From the NCBI GenBank assembly GCA_015665415.1, contig JADFAE010000004.1, positions 186,001 to 250,000 of the forward strand: a stretch of 64,000 nucleotides of DNA, written 5' to 3'. Made by a program: the position numbers and the translations under genes. Of the stretch, positions 55,978-64,000 are shown piece by piece; positions within the stretch are counted from its first letter, which is position 1, and the number at the start of each line of letters is the position of its first letter. The notes beneath the pieces are model-generated. The model was not told the origin of the DNA, ran no database searches, and saw only the letters and a program-made list of their open reading frames with translations. Source of the stretch: Roseobacter sp. (GTDB lineage Bacteria > Pseudomonadota > Alphaproteobacteria > Rhodobacterales > Rhodobacteraceae).

Positions 55978-56974
55978 AGACCTTTCCGCCCATCAGAGCG
56001 GTAAGTTCGGCCTCAGTGGCTTCGGTGTCAAGCGGCTTGGGGTTTTGACGCCGCATAAGAGCCGCCTCTGCCCGCGCCAGACCAGCCGCATCCATTGCCC
56101 CGGAGGCCTCCGCCACAGCCTGCCGATCTTCGAGCGAGGCATTGCAATAGAGCACCAGATCGCAGCCCGCCTGGCGCGCCGCCGCAGCGCTTTGCGCCGG
56201 AGTGCCAGGCAGGGCCTTCATCGAAATGTCATCGGTCATCATCAGCCCATCAAAGCCGATATCGCGCCGGATCATCGCCATCACCTCGGGTGAGATGGTG
56301 GCAGGAAGGGGATCAAGCGCCGCATAGACCAGATGCGCAGTCATGCCGACAGGCAGGTCGTTCAAGGCGGTGAAGACGGCAAAATCTTCGGCCTGCAGTG
56401 CTGCGAGAGAGGCCGCGACCCGGGGCAGATCCTTGTGGCTGTCCGCCGTGGCGCGGCCATGGCCGGGAATATGCTTCAGAACCGGCAGGACCCCGCCATC
56501 AAGATGAGCCTCAGCCACGGCACGGGCCAGAGCAATCACCCGATCAACGCGATCCCCGTAGCAGCGGTTCTTCAGAAAAGGATGGGTGGCATCGCTCGCC
56601 AGATCTCCCACCGGTGCGCAATTGCTGTCGATGCCCAGAGCGTGCAGCTCTTGTGCGATCAGCCGATAGCGCAGATACATCGCCCGCGCGGCCTGCGCAC
56701 CGGCACGCGCTACGTGCTCCAGCGGCGGCAGCCAGTCTCGCGCCAAGGGGCTGCGCAGCCGTTGGACCCGCCCGCCCTCTTGATCAATGGTGATCAGACA
56801 GTCGCGCCCAACAGCCTCGCGAAGTTCAGCGCAAAGGGCGCGGACTTGATCCCGGCTTTCGATATTGCGGGCAAAGAGAATGAAGCCAAAGGGGTCCGCC
56901 GCGCGAAAGAACGATTTTTCCTGCGGCGTGAGCCGCAGCCCGTCGGCATCCAATATGCAGGCGCCAATGGCCAT
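55970..56974 (-). CDS. nagZ: Beta-N-acetylhexosaminidase NagZ (GH3)
   Basis: Releases GlcNAc from GlcNAc-anhydroMurNAc fragments in peptidoglycan recycling. The 334 residues include IDQEGGRVQRL, the GH3 NagZ signature KHIPGHG at 167-173, DSHKDLP with the family's Asp/His dyad and MTDDISMKAL with the catalytic aspartate. ATG shares its A with the stop of the SPOR gene (TGATG). Its place in the scpA/argS cluster is constant in this family of bacteria; anmK at 37423 acts on a later step. Confidence 0.95.
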   Translation of the reverse strand: MAIGACILDADGLRLTPQEKSFFRAADPFGFILFARNIESRDQVRALCAELREAVGRDCLITIDQEGGRVQRLRSPLARDWLPPLEHVARAGAQAARAMYLRYRLIAQELHALGIDSNCAPVGDLASDATHPFLKNRCYGDRVDRVIALARAVAEAHLDGGVLPVLKHIPGHGRATADSHKDLPRVAASLAALQAEDFAVFTALNDLPVGMTAHLVYAALDPLPATISPEVMAMIRRDIGFDGLMMTDDISMKALPGTPAQSAAAARQAGCDLVLYCNASLEDRQAVAEASGAMDAAGLARAEAALMRRQNPKPLDTEATEAELTALMGGKVYV

Positions 56975-58530
56975 CAGCGGGTGGTCACCGGGATGCAGTC
57001 TGCATTGCTCGCCACCAAGGCGGAGCAGAACCGACGGGCATCCGACAATCCGTCAAAGCCCATAGCGCGCAGCCGATAGAAGGTGCGACCACCGCTTTCA
57101 GCACGCTGGATCACCCGGCTCTTGCCGTCCAGATAGTCTTCGAAGCGGCTATAGATCCGATCCCATTCCGCCCGTGCAACTGCGGCGCTTTCATAGGCAC
57201 CAAGCTGGGCCAGACGGGTCCCTGCGGGCAGGCTGCCGGGATCAATCTCCCGAGTGGTAAGCCCTGCATTCGCCGAGGGTTGGGAGGTGGCGGGGCTAAA
57301 GCGCGCGGGCCGCAGGTTGGGGCGCAAGGAGACCTTGACACCCGGTGCATTCAGCAGCGCCGAAGAGGGCGCCACAGCGGCACCGATGGCCGCGATTTCA
57401 ACAGGTTGCAGTGGCTCGGGCTGTACAATCACCGGCGAAGGCGTCGCGGCTGCTGGATCCCTTGCAATGGGTACAACCCCGTCGGTCAGCTCTGCCACCA
57501 GCGAATTGATGTCGCCAGCGCGATAGGCATCAACCGATGCCTCTGAGATCTGGGCATCTGCCTGGACGCTGGGCTGGTTGACCGGCTGCGGCGGCAGGTC
57601 TGCCTCTGGCGCGGTCAGGCGTGACATCGGCTGATCATCCTCGGACAGCTCGATGGGTTGGGGTGCCAATGTCAGACGCTCGGCGGGTGCGGCGGCCGTC
57701 CCATTGGCGGCAACCGAATTCACCGCCAGCCCCTGATGATCCGCCTGACTGCCACCGGGGGTCTCCGGCTGGCTGCGCATGGGACCTTCGACGGCTCGCA
57801 CCACAGGCACGCCGCTCACGTCGCGCATCACCAATTGATAGCCCCAGGTGCCAATGCCAATCACCAGCGCCAGAGACGCCGCCGCGCCCAGCAGGCTGGC
57901 GACACGGGCCACGCCACCACGCGGTGCGGCGGCAGTGGCATAGGTGTGATCGTCATAACCGTAGTCTTCGCTCTGATCCGTTGCGTAGCCATAGCTTTGC
58001 GGCGCGGCACCGCCATAGGCCAGGCTCTCAGGTTCCTGCTCCAGGGCGCTGTGGGCTGCAAAACTCTGGGAGGCATAATCTTGCCCGTGATCCATCTGCG
58101 CCGCATAACTATGGGTTCCGATCCCCGGAACCGCGTAGTCCTGGCTGACATAGTCCTGCAAGGCGGGCTGCTGGGTCTCAGGCTGCGGTGTCGCCGATGA
58201 CGGTGCGGCAGCATAGCCAAAAGAGGCCGCAGCGGCACCGCTGCTTTCGTCGTCCGAACGCGGCTGATAATTGGTGTAGAGATCGGGACCTTCTGCCGGG
58301 AACGCACTAGAGGTTGAGATCCTGGGTTCCGCCCGCAGCGCCGGTTGCGCCCCAAGCGGACTATGGGGCGGTTCTGAAGCTTGGATTGGCCTTGATCTGG
58401 CGGTGACCTGGGGCTGAACAGTCAGCCGTGGCCCTGTCTGCGCTTGCGCGGATGGGTCGACAGCCCCCTCATTGCGGGTGCTGTCATGAGAATCGGCCCG
58501 GCCAGAGCCTGCCTGCGCAAAATACGCCAT
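56974..58530 (-). CDS. SPOR domain protein, cell-envelope/division related
   Basis: A 518-residue bitopic membrane protein. Residues 1 to about 205 are cytoplasmic, low complexity and rich in Gln, Tyr, Ala and Asp (repeated QDYA/QSFAA-type stretches); a helix at about 211-232 crosses the membrane; a Pro-rich linker follows; and the last about 75 residues (AGTRLAQLGAYESAAVARAEWDRI to GLSDARRFCSALVASN) form a SPOR domain, which binds glycan strands lacking stem peptides at septa. ATG at 58530 has GAGG upstream. Encoded between argS and nagZ. Confidence 0.88.
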   Translation of the reverse strand: MAYFAQAGSGRADSHDSTRNEGAVDPSAQAQTGPRLTVQPQVTARSRPIQASEPPHSPLGAQPALRAEPRISTSSAFPAEGPDLYTNYQPRSDDESSGAAAASFGYAAAPSSATPQPETQQPALQDYVSQDYAVPGIGTHSYAAQMDHGQDYASQSFAAHSALEQEPESLAYGGAAPQSYGYATDQSEDYGYDDHTYATAAAPRGGVARVASLLGAAASLALVIGIGTWGYQLVMRDVSGVPVVRAVEGPMRSQPETPGGSQADHQGLAVNSVAANGTAAAPAERLTLAPQPIELSEDDQPMSRLTAPEADLPPQPVNQPSVQADAQISEASVDAYRAGDINSLVAELTDGVVPIARDPAAATPSPVIVQPEPLQPVEIAAIGAAVAPSSALLNAPGVKVSLRPNLRPARFSPATSQPSANAGLTTREIDPGSLPAGTRLAQLGAYESAAVARAEWDRIYSRFEDYLDGKSRVIQRAESGGRTFYRLRAMGFDGLSDARRFCSALVASNADCIPVTTR

Positions 58531-58628
58531 ATTCCGCCTCACTGCCCTTTGCGCCCAGGCGTAGATATACGCTAGGGCCGCTTTTGGGTCTCTTGAACTG
58601 CCTCAGTCCGGCGGTTTGGGCGGTTTTG

Positions 58629-60374
58629 TTACCGCATCTCCTGCGCCGGTTTCACCCCAAGAATACCAAGACCAGCGGAAATAACAATGGAAACGCTGCG
58701 GGCCAGTGCCAAATTGGCATGTGTTGCCGATTGGCTGCTCTCGTTAACAAAACGTAAACCAAATTCCGTTTTGCCCAGATGATACAACCCGTGCAACTCT
58801 GAGGCGAGATCGTAGAGATAGAAGGCCACGCGATGGGGCTCATTGGTGCGGGCGGCGATTTCCACCTGGCGGGGCCACTCTGCCAGTTTCTTGATCACCG
58901 CCAACTGCGCCGGGTGGCTGACCTGCGACAGATCCGCATCGCCCAGCACCGCATCCGTGGCTTCAATCTCCAGCTCGGCCGCCTTGCGCAGGGTCGAACA
59001 GATCCGCGCGTTGGCATATTGCACATAGAACACCGGGTTGTCCTTGGATTGCTCCAGCGCCTTGTCGAGATCAAAGTCAAAGCCCTGATCGTTTTTGCGC
59101 GTCAGCAGCATGAACCGGGTCACGTCCGCCCCCACCGCATCAACTACATCGCGCAGGGTGACAAATGTCCCTGCCCGTTTGGACATCTTGAATTCCTGCC
59201 CATCCTTGAACAGTTTCACCAGCTGACACAGCTTGATGTCAAGCGGCACTTTGCCATCAGACAGGGCCGATACAGCCGCCTTCATCCGCTTGACATAGCC
59301 TCCATGATCGGCACCCAGAATGTCGATCAGCTCATCAAAGCCACGGTTCACCTTGTCGTAGTGATAGGCAATGTCGGGGGCAAAATAGGTCCAGGCGCCA
59401 TCGGATTTCTTGACCGCGCGGTCGACGTCATCGCCGTGATCGGTGGATTTGAACAGGGTCTGTTCGCGTGGCTCCCAATCATCCGGCTTTTTGCCCTTGG
59501 GTGGTTCCAGCACGCCCTGATAGATCAGGCCTTTGCTTTCCAGCTCAGCCAGCGCAGCCTCGATCCGACCCGTACCATAGAGAGACTTTTCCGAGTAGAA
59601 CACATCCATCTCGATGCCCAGCTGGGCCAGGTCGGCGCGGATCAGATCCATCATCGCCTCGGTCGAGTACTCACGCACTGCAGCCAGCCAGACCTCCTCA
59701 GGCTTGCCAACATAGGCATCGCCGACTTTGTCCTTGAGCGCCTGACCAACGGGAACAAGATAGTCACCGGGATAGGTGCCATCGGCAAAGGCAACCTCTT
59801 GGCCATGGGCCTCCAGGTAGCGCAGGTAGACGGACCGCGCCAAGACATCGACCTGGCCGCCGCCATCGTTGATGTAGTATTCACGCGTGACTTCGTAACC
59901 GGAATAGGCCAGCAGCGAGGCCAGCGCATCGCCAAAAACGGCCCCGCGCGTGTGTCCAACATGCAATGGGCCTGTGGGGTTGGCAGAAACATATTCGACA
60001 TTGACCCGCTTGCCCGCACCCAGGGTTGAACGGCCATAATCGGTACCTTGATCCAGCACCGTTGTCAGCACCCCCTGCCAGACGCCAGCGTCCAGACGCA
60101 GATTCAGAAAGCCGGGACCGGCAACCTCAGCCGAGGTGATCCGTGCGTCCTCTGCCAGCGTTGCGGCCAGGGCATCGGCAATGTCGCGCGGCTTCATCTT
60201 GGCTGGTTTGGCCAGCACCATGGCGGCATTGGTTGCCATGTCTCCGTGCGCTGCATCGCGCGGTGGCTCGACTGCGACATTGGCAAAATCGAGCCCCTCG
60301 GGCAGCGTGCCCGCAGCAGTCATTGCGGTGAGGCTATCGATTACAAGCGAGCGGATATCGGAAAAAAGGTTCAT
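58629..60374 (-). CDS. argS: Arginyl-tRNA synthetase
   Basis: Charges tRNA-Arg. The 581-residue class I enzyme has the HIGH motif HVGH at 138-141 ([18 protein letters not shown]), the KMSK-type FKMSKRAG around residue 390, an N-terminal Add-1 domain and an anticodon-binding DALR domain at the end ([18 protein letters not shown] onward). ATG at 60374. First gene of the argS-SPOR-nagZ-scpA-scpB set, all on the minus strand. Confidence 0.97.
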   Translation of the reverse strand: MNLFSDIRSLVIDSLTAMTAAGTLPEGLDFANVAVEPPRDAAHGDMATNAAMVLAKPAKMKPRDIADALAATLAEDARITSAEVAGPGFLNLRLDAGVWQGVLTTVLDQGTDYGRSTLGAGKRVNVEYVSANPTGPLHVGHTRGAVFGDALASLLAYSGYEVTREYYINDGGGQVDVLARSVYLRYLEAHGQEVAFADGTYPGDYLVPVGQALKDKVGDAYVGKPEEVWLAAVREYSTEAMMDLIRADLAQLGIEMDVFYSEKSLYGTGRIEAALAELESKGLIYQGVLEPPKGKKPDDWEPREQTLFKSTDHGDDVDRAVKKSDGAWTYFAPDIAYHYDKVNRGFDELIDILGADHGGYVKRMKAAVSALSDGKVPLDIKLCQLVKLFKDGQEFKMSKRAGTFVTLRDVVDAVGADVTRFMLLTRKNDQGFDFDLDKALEQSKDNPVFYVQYANARICSTLRKAAELEIEATDAVLGDADLSQVSHPAQLAVIKKLAEWPRQVEIAARTNEPHRVAFYLYDLASELHGLYHLGKTEFGLRFVNESSQSATHANLALARSVSIVISAGLGILGVKPAQEMR

Positions 60375-60473
60375 CTCTGGCGTCCCAAGGTTACAGCTTT
60401 GCGGCTTATCACGCCCAGCCCAAGCGTCAACCTTTCTGTGTCGCCAGCCCCCATTTACGCCCGTGGATCTCCC

Positions 60474-60788
60474 CTAAAGCAGAACCGTTTCATCCTCGAG
60501 GATCTTGCCCCAGGTATAGATCTCATAGGTGCGCCATTCTGGTACAAAAAATGGGTCATCCGTGATCAACGCCTCGACCATATCACGCGTGGCGACCTCA
60601 ACCACCCAAAGGGCGCCGCAAAAATCCGCCTCTGGGTCCGGACGCAACCCGCCGCCGATGCGCAGCTCCGGATGGGCCCTCACATAGGCCACATGGGCGT
60701 CGCGCCGCGAGGGATCAGCACGGATCTGCATCATTCGCGCATCATCGCGAAACACCACCACCCAACGACGGGACTCTTGCTGTGTCAC
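60474..60788 (-). CDS. YciI-like protein
   Basis: A 104-residue YCII-fold protein (dimeric alpha-beta barrel). WVVVFRDDARM, a PELRIGGGLRPDPEADFCGALWVVEVATRDMVEALITDDPFF core with the conserved His/Asp-containing sites partly kept and a YEIYTWGKI tail fit the family. Function unknown; some relatives are chlorodienelactone dehalogenase-like or ligand-binding. It starts with GTG, overlapping the stop of the upstream paralogue (GTGA). Confidence 0.8.
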   Translation of the reverse strand: MTQQESRRWVVVFRDDARMMQIRADPSRRDAHVAYVRAHPELRIGGGLRPDPEADFCGALWVVEVATRDMVEALITDDPFFVPEWRTYEIYTWGKILEDETVLL

Positions 60789-61081
60789 GAAGTTGCCTGA
60801 TTGGCCACCTTGGCCGACCAGGAGATGATTTTGTAGCGGCGCAGCGAGGCGACATAGTAGGGATCCGAGATGATCAACCGCTCCACATCAGCGCGGCTTT
60901 CGGCCTCGACATTCCAGATAGCACCGGGGAAATCCTGCATCGGGCGCATCGCCAGCGATCCACCGATCTGCAGCTCGGGTCGCGAGCGCACAAATGCAAT
61001 ATGCGCATCCCGCCGCGCCTTGTCGCCGCGAATTCGCGCCATTTCCGGGGCATCCTGAAAGGTAACGGTCCAATGAGTCAT
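60785..61081 (-). CDS. YciI-like protein, paralogue
   Basis: A 98-residue second YCII-fold protein, parallel in layout to the next gene: WTVTFQDAPEMARIRGDKARRDAHIAFV, then PELQIGGSLAMRPMQDFPGAIWNVEAESRADVERLIISDPYY and KIISWSAKV. The two probably arose by tandem duplication. Start uncertain: the ATG at 61081 gives the usual N-terminus, while an in-frame ATG at 61114 adds 11 residues. The two genes may form a heteromeric or paired product. Confidence 0.75.
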   Translation of the reverse strand: MTHWTVTFQDAPEMARIRGDKARRDAHIAFVRSRPELQIGGSLAMRPMQDFPGAIWNVEAESRADVERLIISDPYYVASLRRYKIISWSAKVANQATS

Positions 61082-61267
61082 GAGGTTCGCACTGTCTTTT
61101 GCCATTTGCGACATAAAGACAACGTCCCCCCGCAGACTTCATAGGGCCAGTTTCAATCTGCGTTACGACCAGAGCGGGGGATCTGCACGCCTCTTTCGGT
61201 ATTGCCCCGCAGATTGTCAGGCAGAATATCGGACAGATTGACGCTCAGCCTGCGGCAACCCGTCGTT

Positions 61268-62422
61268 TCAGGCAAGCTGCCCTGCCTCCCCCAATTGCTC
61301 ATAGAGTTGCAGCGCAAATCGATCTGTCATCCCTGCGATGTAGTCCGAGACGATCCGCGCCAGTGCCACCTCATCCGGCGCTGCTTTGATCTCCTCATGC
61401 CAGCGCTCAGGCATCTGCAGTGGCGCGTTCAGAAAATAAGGGAATAGCGCCTCCACCACCTTTGCCATACGCAAACGAACCTCCATCACCGAAGGCGCGC
61501 GATACATGCGACGAAACAAGAAAGCGCGGATTTCCTTCAGATCCCGCCACAGCTCCGGCGAAAAAGCCACCACTGGTCGCCCCAGGTTGCGCACCTCTTC
61601 AACGCTTTGCACCCCACTGGCACTGAGGTTCGCGCGCGCGGTATCGATCACATCACTCACCATGACCCCAAAGACGCGCCGCAGCGCCTCATGACGCCGC
61701 CGCAGCGGATCGAGGTCCGGATATTTTTGATCGACCTCGGCATAGGCCGCTCCAATGATCGGCAGATGCGTGATTTCATCATCCACAAACAGGCCGGCCC
61801 GCAGCCCGTCATGCAGATCATGATTGTTATAGGCAATATCGTCGGATAGGGCCGCCACCTGCGCCTCTGCGCTGGCATGGGTATCTAGCTCAAGGTCCAT
61901 TGCGGCGTTGCATTCCGCCAGGGCCCAGGGCAGCTCCCCCCTCACCGGGCCATTGTGTTTGGCAATGGCTTCAAGGGTTTCCCAGGTCAGGTTCAACCCG
62001 TCAAACTCAGCGTAGTGGCGTTCCAGACTGGTGACGATGCGGATCGCCTGCGCATTGTGATCAAAGCCCCCATAGGGCGCCATCAGGGCGTGCAGGGCAT
62101 CCTCGCCGGTGTGACCAAAGGGGGTATGGCCCAGGTCATGGGCCAGGGCGACCGCCTCGGTCAGCTCCTGATTGAGACCAAGCGCCGCCGCAATAGTGCG
62201 CCCGACCTGCCCGACCTCGATGGAATGCGTCAAACGGGTCCGGAAATTATCCCCCTCATGCTCCACAAACACCTGGGTCTTGTGTTTCAGACGCCGAAAA
62301 GCGCTGGCGTGGATGATGCGGTCGCGGTCCCGTTGATAGGGAGAGCGGAAACTGCTTTCCTCCTCAGGGATTAGCCTGCCCCGGCTTTGGTCCGGTTTTG
62401 TGGCATAAGCGGCATGCAACAC
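61268..62422 (-). CDS. dgt: Deoxyguanosinetriphosphate triphosphohydrolase-like protein
   Basis: An HD-domain hydrolase that splits dNTPs into nucleoside and triphosphate. The 384 residues carry RDRDRIIHASAFRRLKHKTQVF, the HD residues His66 (THSIEV) and His95-Asp96 (AHDLGHTPFGH) and a later Asp (LSDDIAYNNHD). Matches type 2 dGTPase-like proteins. Start is GTG at 62422 with GGGGAG upstream, giving the usual N-terminus. Divergent from the Fe-S carrier gene, a common arrangement in alphaproteobacteria. Confidence 0.92.
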   Translation of the reverse strand: MLHAAYATKPDQSRGRLIPEEESSFRSPYQRDRDRIIHASAFRRLKHKTQVFVEHEGDNFRTRLTHSIEVGQVGRTIAAALGLNQELTEAVALAHDLGHTPFGHTGEDALHALMAPYGGFDHNAQAIRIVTSLERHYAEFDGLNLTWETLEAIAKHNGPVRGELPWALAECNAAMDLELDTHASAEAQVAALSDDIAYNNHDLHDGLRAGLFVDDEITHLPIIGAAYAEVDQKYPDLDPLRRRHEALRRVFGVMVSDVIDTARANLSASGVQSVEEVRNLGRPVVAFSPELWRDLKEIRAFLFRRMYRAPSVMEVRLRMAKVVEALFPYFLNAPLQMPERWHEEIKAAPDEVALARIVSDYIAGMTDRFALQLYEQLGEAGQLA

Positions 62423-62470
62423 TAATCTTTCTCCCCGGTGAAATCTTGTCGTTCTGCCTGCACCTTTCTA

Positions 62471-62476
62471 TATAAT
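62471..62476 (+). promoter_or_regulatory. Perfect -10 hexamer before erpA
   Basis: TATAAT at 62471-62476, 36 bases before the ATG. A TTGTCG at 62446-62451 would give a long 19-base spacer, so the -35 is uncertain. Confidence 0.45.
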
Positions 62477-62511
62477 GGAATGCGCTGCAATACAGCATCG
62501 GGAGAGACCAG

Positions 62512-62835
62512 ATGAACCTGCCACCAAAAGTAACCGACCGGGCCTTTGCCCGCCTGACCGAGATTGGGGCTGCCACCCAGGGCCAGGCGCTGCGCATTGC
62601 GGTTGAGGGCGGCGGTTGCTCCGGCTTTCAATATGAGATCGCGCTGGATGCCCCCAAAGAGGATGATCTGATCCTTGAGGGCCAGGGAGAGAAGGTTGTG
62701 GTCGACAGCGTCTCGCTGCCGTTTCTGGAAAACGCGGTCATCGATTTCACCGAAGAGCTGATCGGCGCGCGTTTCACCATCGAGAATCCCAATGCCTCAT
62801 CCAGCTGTGGCTGCGGCACCTCCTTTTCGATGTAG
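62512..62835 (+). CDS. erpA: A-type iron-sulfur carrier (ErpA/IscA family)
   Basis: Delivers Fe-S clusters to target enzymes. The 107-residue protein has the three invariant cysteines: Cys36 in GGGCSGFQY, and Cys99 and Cys101 in SSSCGCGTSFS. The FLENAVIDFTEELIGARFTIENPNA stretch is typical of the HesB/IscA family. erpA is favoured because the gene is next to dgt, but IscA or SufA-type roles cannot be excluded. ATG with GGGAGA upstream. Confidence 0.9.
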   Translation: MNLPPKVTDRAFARLTEIGAATQGQALRIAVEGGGCSGFQYEIALDAPKEDDLILEGQGEKVVVDSVSLPFLENAVIDFTEELIGARFTIENPNASSSCGCGTSFSM

Positions 62836-62856
62836 CCTAGGCATTTCGATGTAGCC
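62825..62856 (+). repeat. 13-base direct repeat at the erpA stop
   Basis: TTTCGATGTAGCC occurs at 62825-62837, containing the stop codon TAG, and again at 62844-62856, a tandem copy with 19-base period. Looks like a local slippage duplication. Confidence 0.6.
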
Positions 62857-62997
62857 CAAACTGGCCAGGCGCTGCGGTTGATCTGAAGGTCACAGAGCTG
62901 CAGGGATGCGCAGATCGGCTCGCTGAACCTTCAATAGCTCTGCCTTATTAGGCTGCCATATCCAGCCGCGTCCTCCCATCACTTCAACCACATCATT

Positions 62998-63975
62998 TCA
63001 AAGGGTAGGTCGCTGCCGGACCTGGCCTGCAACCGCGCCCAGGCGTGTGTTGACCAAAGCCGCCAACACCTGCCCCCAAAGCAGGAACAACCCGGATCCG
63101 ATGACGATCAAACCGCCAATCCAGGTGCCCTGACTGGGCATTTCGCCAAAGGCCCAGGCACCGATAAACACCATCCAGATGAACTGCAGGTTCATCAGCG
63201 GCGTCACCACGTAGGCGGGCAGCAACCGCAGCGATGCCACCGCCAGCCAGCGCGCGGCAAACAGCAGCACGGCATAGCCACAGGTCCAGGCCAGATCGGA
63301 CAACGGCATCCCCTGCCAGACAAAGGGCAGCGCCGGCAGCATGACAAGACAAAGCACCAAATTGGGGTAGAAAACCTGCGGCAGCAGGTCGCTGTCGAAC
63401 CGGCTGATATAGCGGGCCATGATCATGGAAAAGGTCCCCAGCGCCGCGCCGCCCAGGGCAAGCAGATGTCCCAGCGAGGCCGAGGAAAGGCCCGTCGGAA
63501 ACAGAAACAACACCCCGATGAACCCCGCCAGCAGCGCCGCCCAGGCGGAGAGGCGAATTTGCTCATCCAGAACCAGCCCCGACAGGATACCCGCCATGAG
63601 CGGCATCAACCCGATAAACAGAAAAACCTGCGCAAAGGGCAGCAGGTGAAAAGCATAAAAGAAACAAAGCGCGGCAATCACTGCCGCCAGACTTCGGGCC
63701 GCCATAGCCCGCGGGCAGTTTGTCTGCCACGGCCAAAGCCGCGCTCTTGCCGGAGTGCGCCCCGCGACCTCCCACGTATCTTCTTGAGCATAGCGGGGTC
63801 GCAGGACGGCAATCAGCAGGCAAAGCCCCGCGATCATCGCACCGGAAAACACATAGATCTGCGCCGCTTCATAGCCCCCGGCCAGCAATTTGGTGATCCC
63901 GTCCGCCGAAGAAAGGACCCCGGTGTAGACCACCACCATCAGAGCCCCCAGCACAGGTGTAGCCATCAGCTTCAT
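62998..63975 (-). CDS. DMT (EamA) family permease
   Basis: A 325-residue inner-membrane protein with ten predicted helices and two EamA repeats, a second exporter-type member beside the one at 29462. VLDEQIRLSAWAALLAGFIGVLFLF ends the first repeat and AWAFGEMPSQGTWIGGLIVIGSGLFLLWG the second. A longer cytoplasmic loop lies near residues 60-90 (basic/Trp-rich). ATG at 63975 has GGGAGG upstream. Cargo unknown. Confidence 0.87.
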   Translation of the reverse strand: MKLMATPVLGALMVVVYTGVLSSADGITKLLAGGYEAAQIYVFSGAMIAGLCLLIAVLRPRYAQEDTWEVAGRTPARARLWPWQTNCPRAMAARSLAAVIAALCFFYAFHLLPFAQVFLFIGLMPLMAGILSGLVLDEQIRLSAWAALLAGFIGVLFLFPTGLSSASLGHLLALGGAALGTFSMIMARYISRFDSDLLPQVFYPNLVLCLVMLPALPFVWQGMPLSDLAWTCGYAVLLFAARWLAVASLRLLPAYVVTPLMNLQFIWMVFIGAWAFGEMPSQGTWIGGLIVIGSGLFLLWGQVLAALVNTRLGAVAGQVRQRPTL

Positions 63976-64000
63976 GCGAGGGCCTCCCGTCCGATATCCG

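Overview
This window is chromosomal DNA of an alphaproteobacterium, most likely a Roseobacter-group member of the Rhodobacteraceae. The support is the gene order (pepA-holC, lptF-lptG-lptD-surA-pdxA-rsmA, prfA-prmC-DUF4167, bamE/DUF177-rpmF-plsX-fabH-ihfA-merR, argS-SPOR-nagZ-scpA-scpB), high GC coding DNA, a DUF4167 protein, a long two-domain dCTP deaminase and a Mur-like Fur protein. No rRNA, CRISPR array, prophage, intact insertion sequence or plasmid function was seen. The only tRNA is tRNA-Pro(GGG).

Layout. 0-9 kb: ndk, a Bcr/CflA exporter, a YheS-like ABC-F ATPase overlapping a MarC-family gene, a membrane-anchored retroviral-type aspartic protease, a two-helix PilZ protein beside an AT-rich non-coding block, then holC and pepA. 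9-17 kb: an envelope operon (lptF, lptG, lptD, surA) running into pdxA and rsmA. 17-20 kb: prfA-prmC, a candidate sRNA on the opposite strand, and DUF4167. 20-24 kb: an M20 amidohydrolase with two different ureohydrolases, which suggests guanidino/amide nitrogen catabolism. 24-34 kb: mazG, nucleoside hydrolase, small acetyltransferases, enolase, a DMT exporter, a Fur-family regulator and an RhlE-like helicase. 34-42 kb: selO, cupin, nudix, anmK, tyrS, a FemAB-like acyltransferase and a short-chain dehydrogenase. 42-52 kb: Uup-like ABC-F, an OlsB-like acyltransferase, bamE, the rpmF-plsX-fabH-ihfA-merR block, tRNA-Pro and dcd. 52-64 kb: Lrp with a divergent MFS transporter, the scpB-scpA-nagZ-SPOR-argS block, two YciI-like genes, a dGTPase, an A-type Fe-S carrier and a second DMT exporter.

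Most genes are housekeeping: outer-membrane LPS export, fatty acid and phospholipid initiation, translation, chromosome segregation and nucleotide-pool sanitation. I did not find a clear new multi-gene system. The less ordinary material is non-coding or small: a structured plus-strand RNA candidate with a CCUCC loop (17701-17807), a cluster of large palindromes between convergent genes (42226-42413), a perfect 20-bp stem (34431-34474), a dispersed palindromic repeat family, two DnaA-box-like sites plus a 14-bp palindrome between fur and rhlE, and the transmembrane PilZ protein. Start codons were chosen from ribosome-binding sites, overlaps and known family lengths. Several genes start with GTG or TTG. 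All functions are inferred from sequence motifs recognised by eye.
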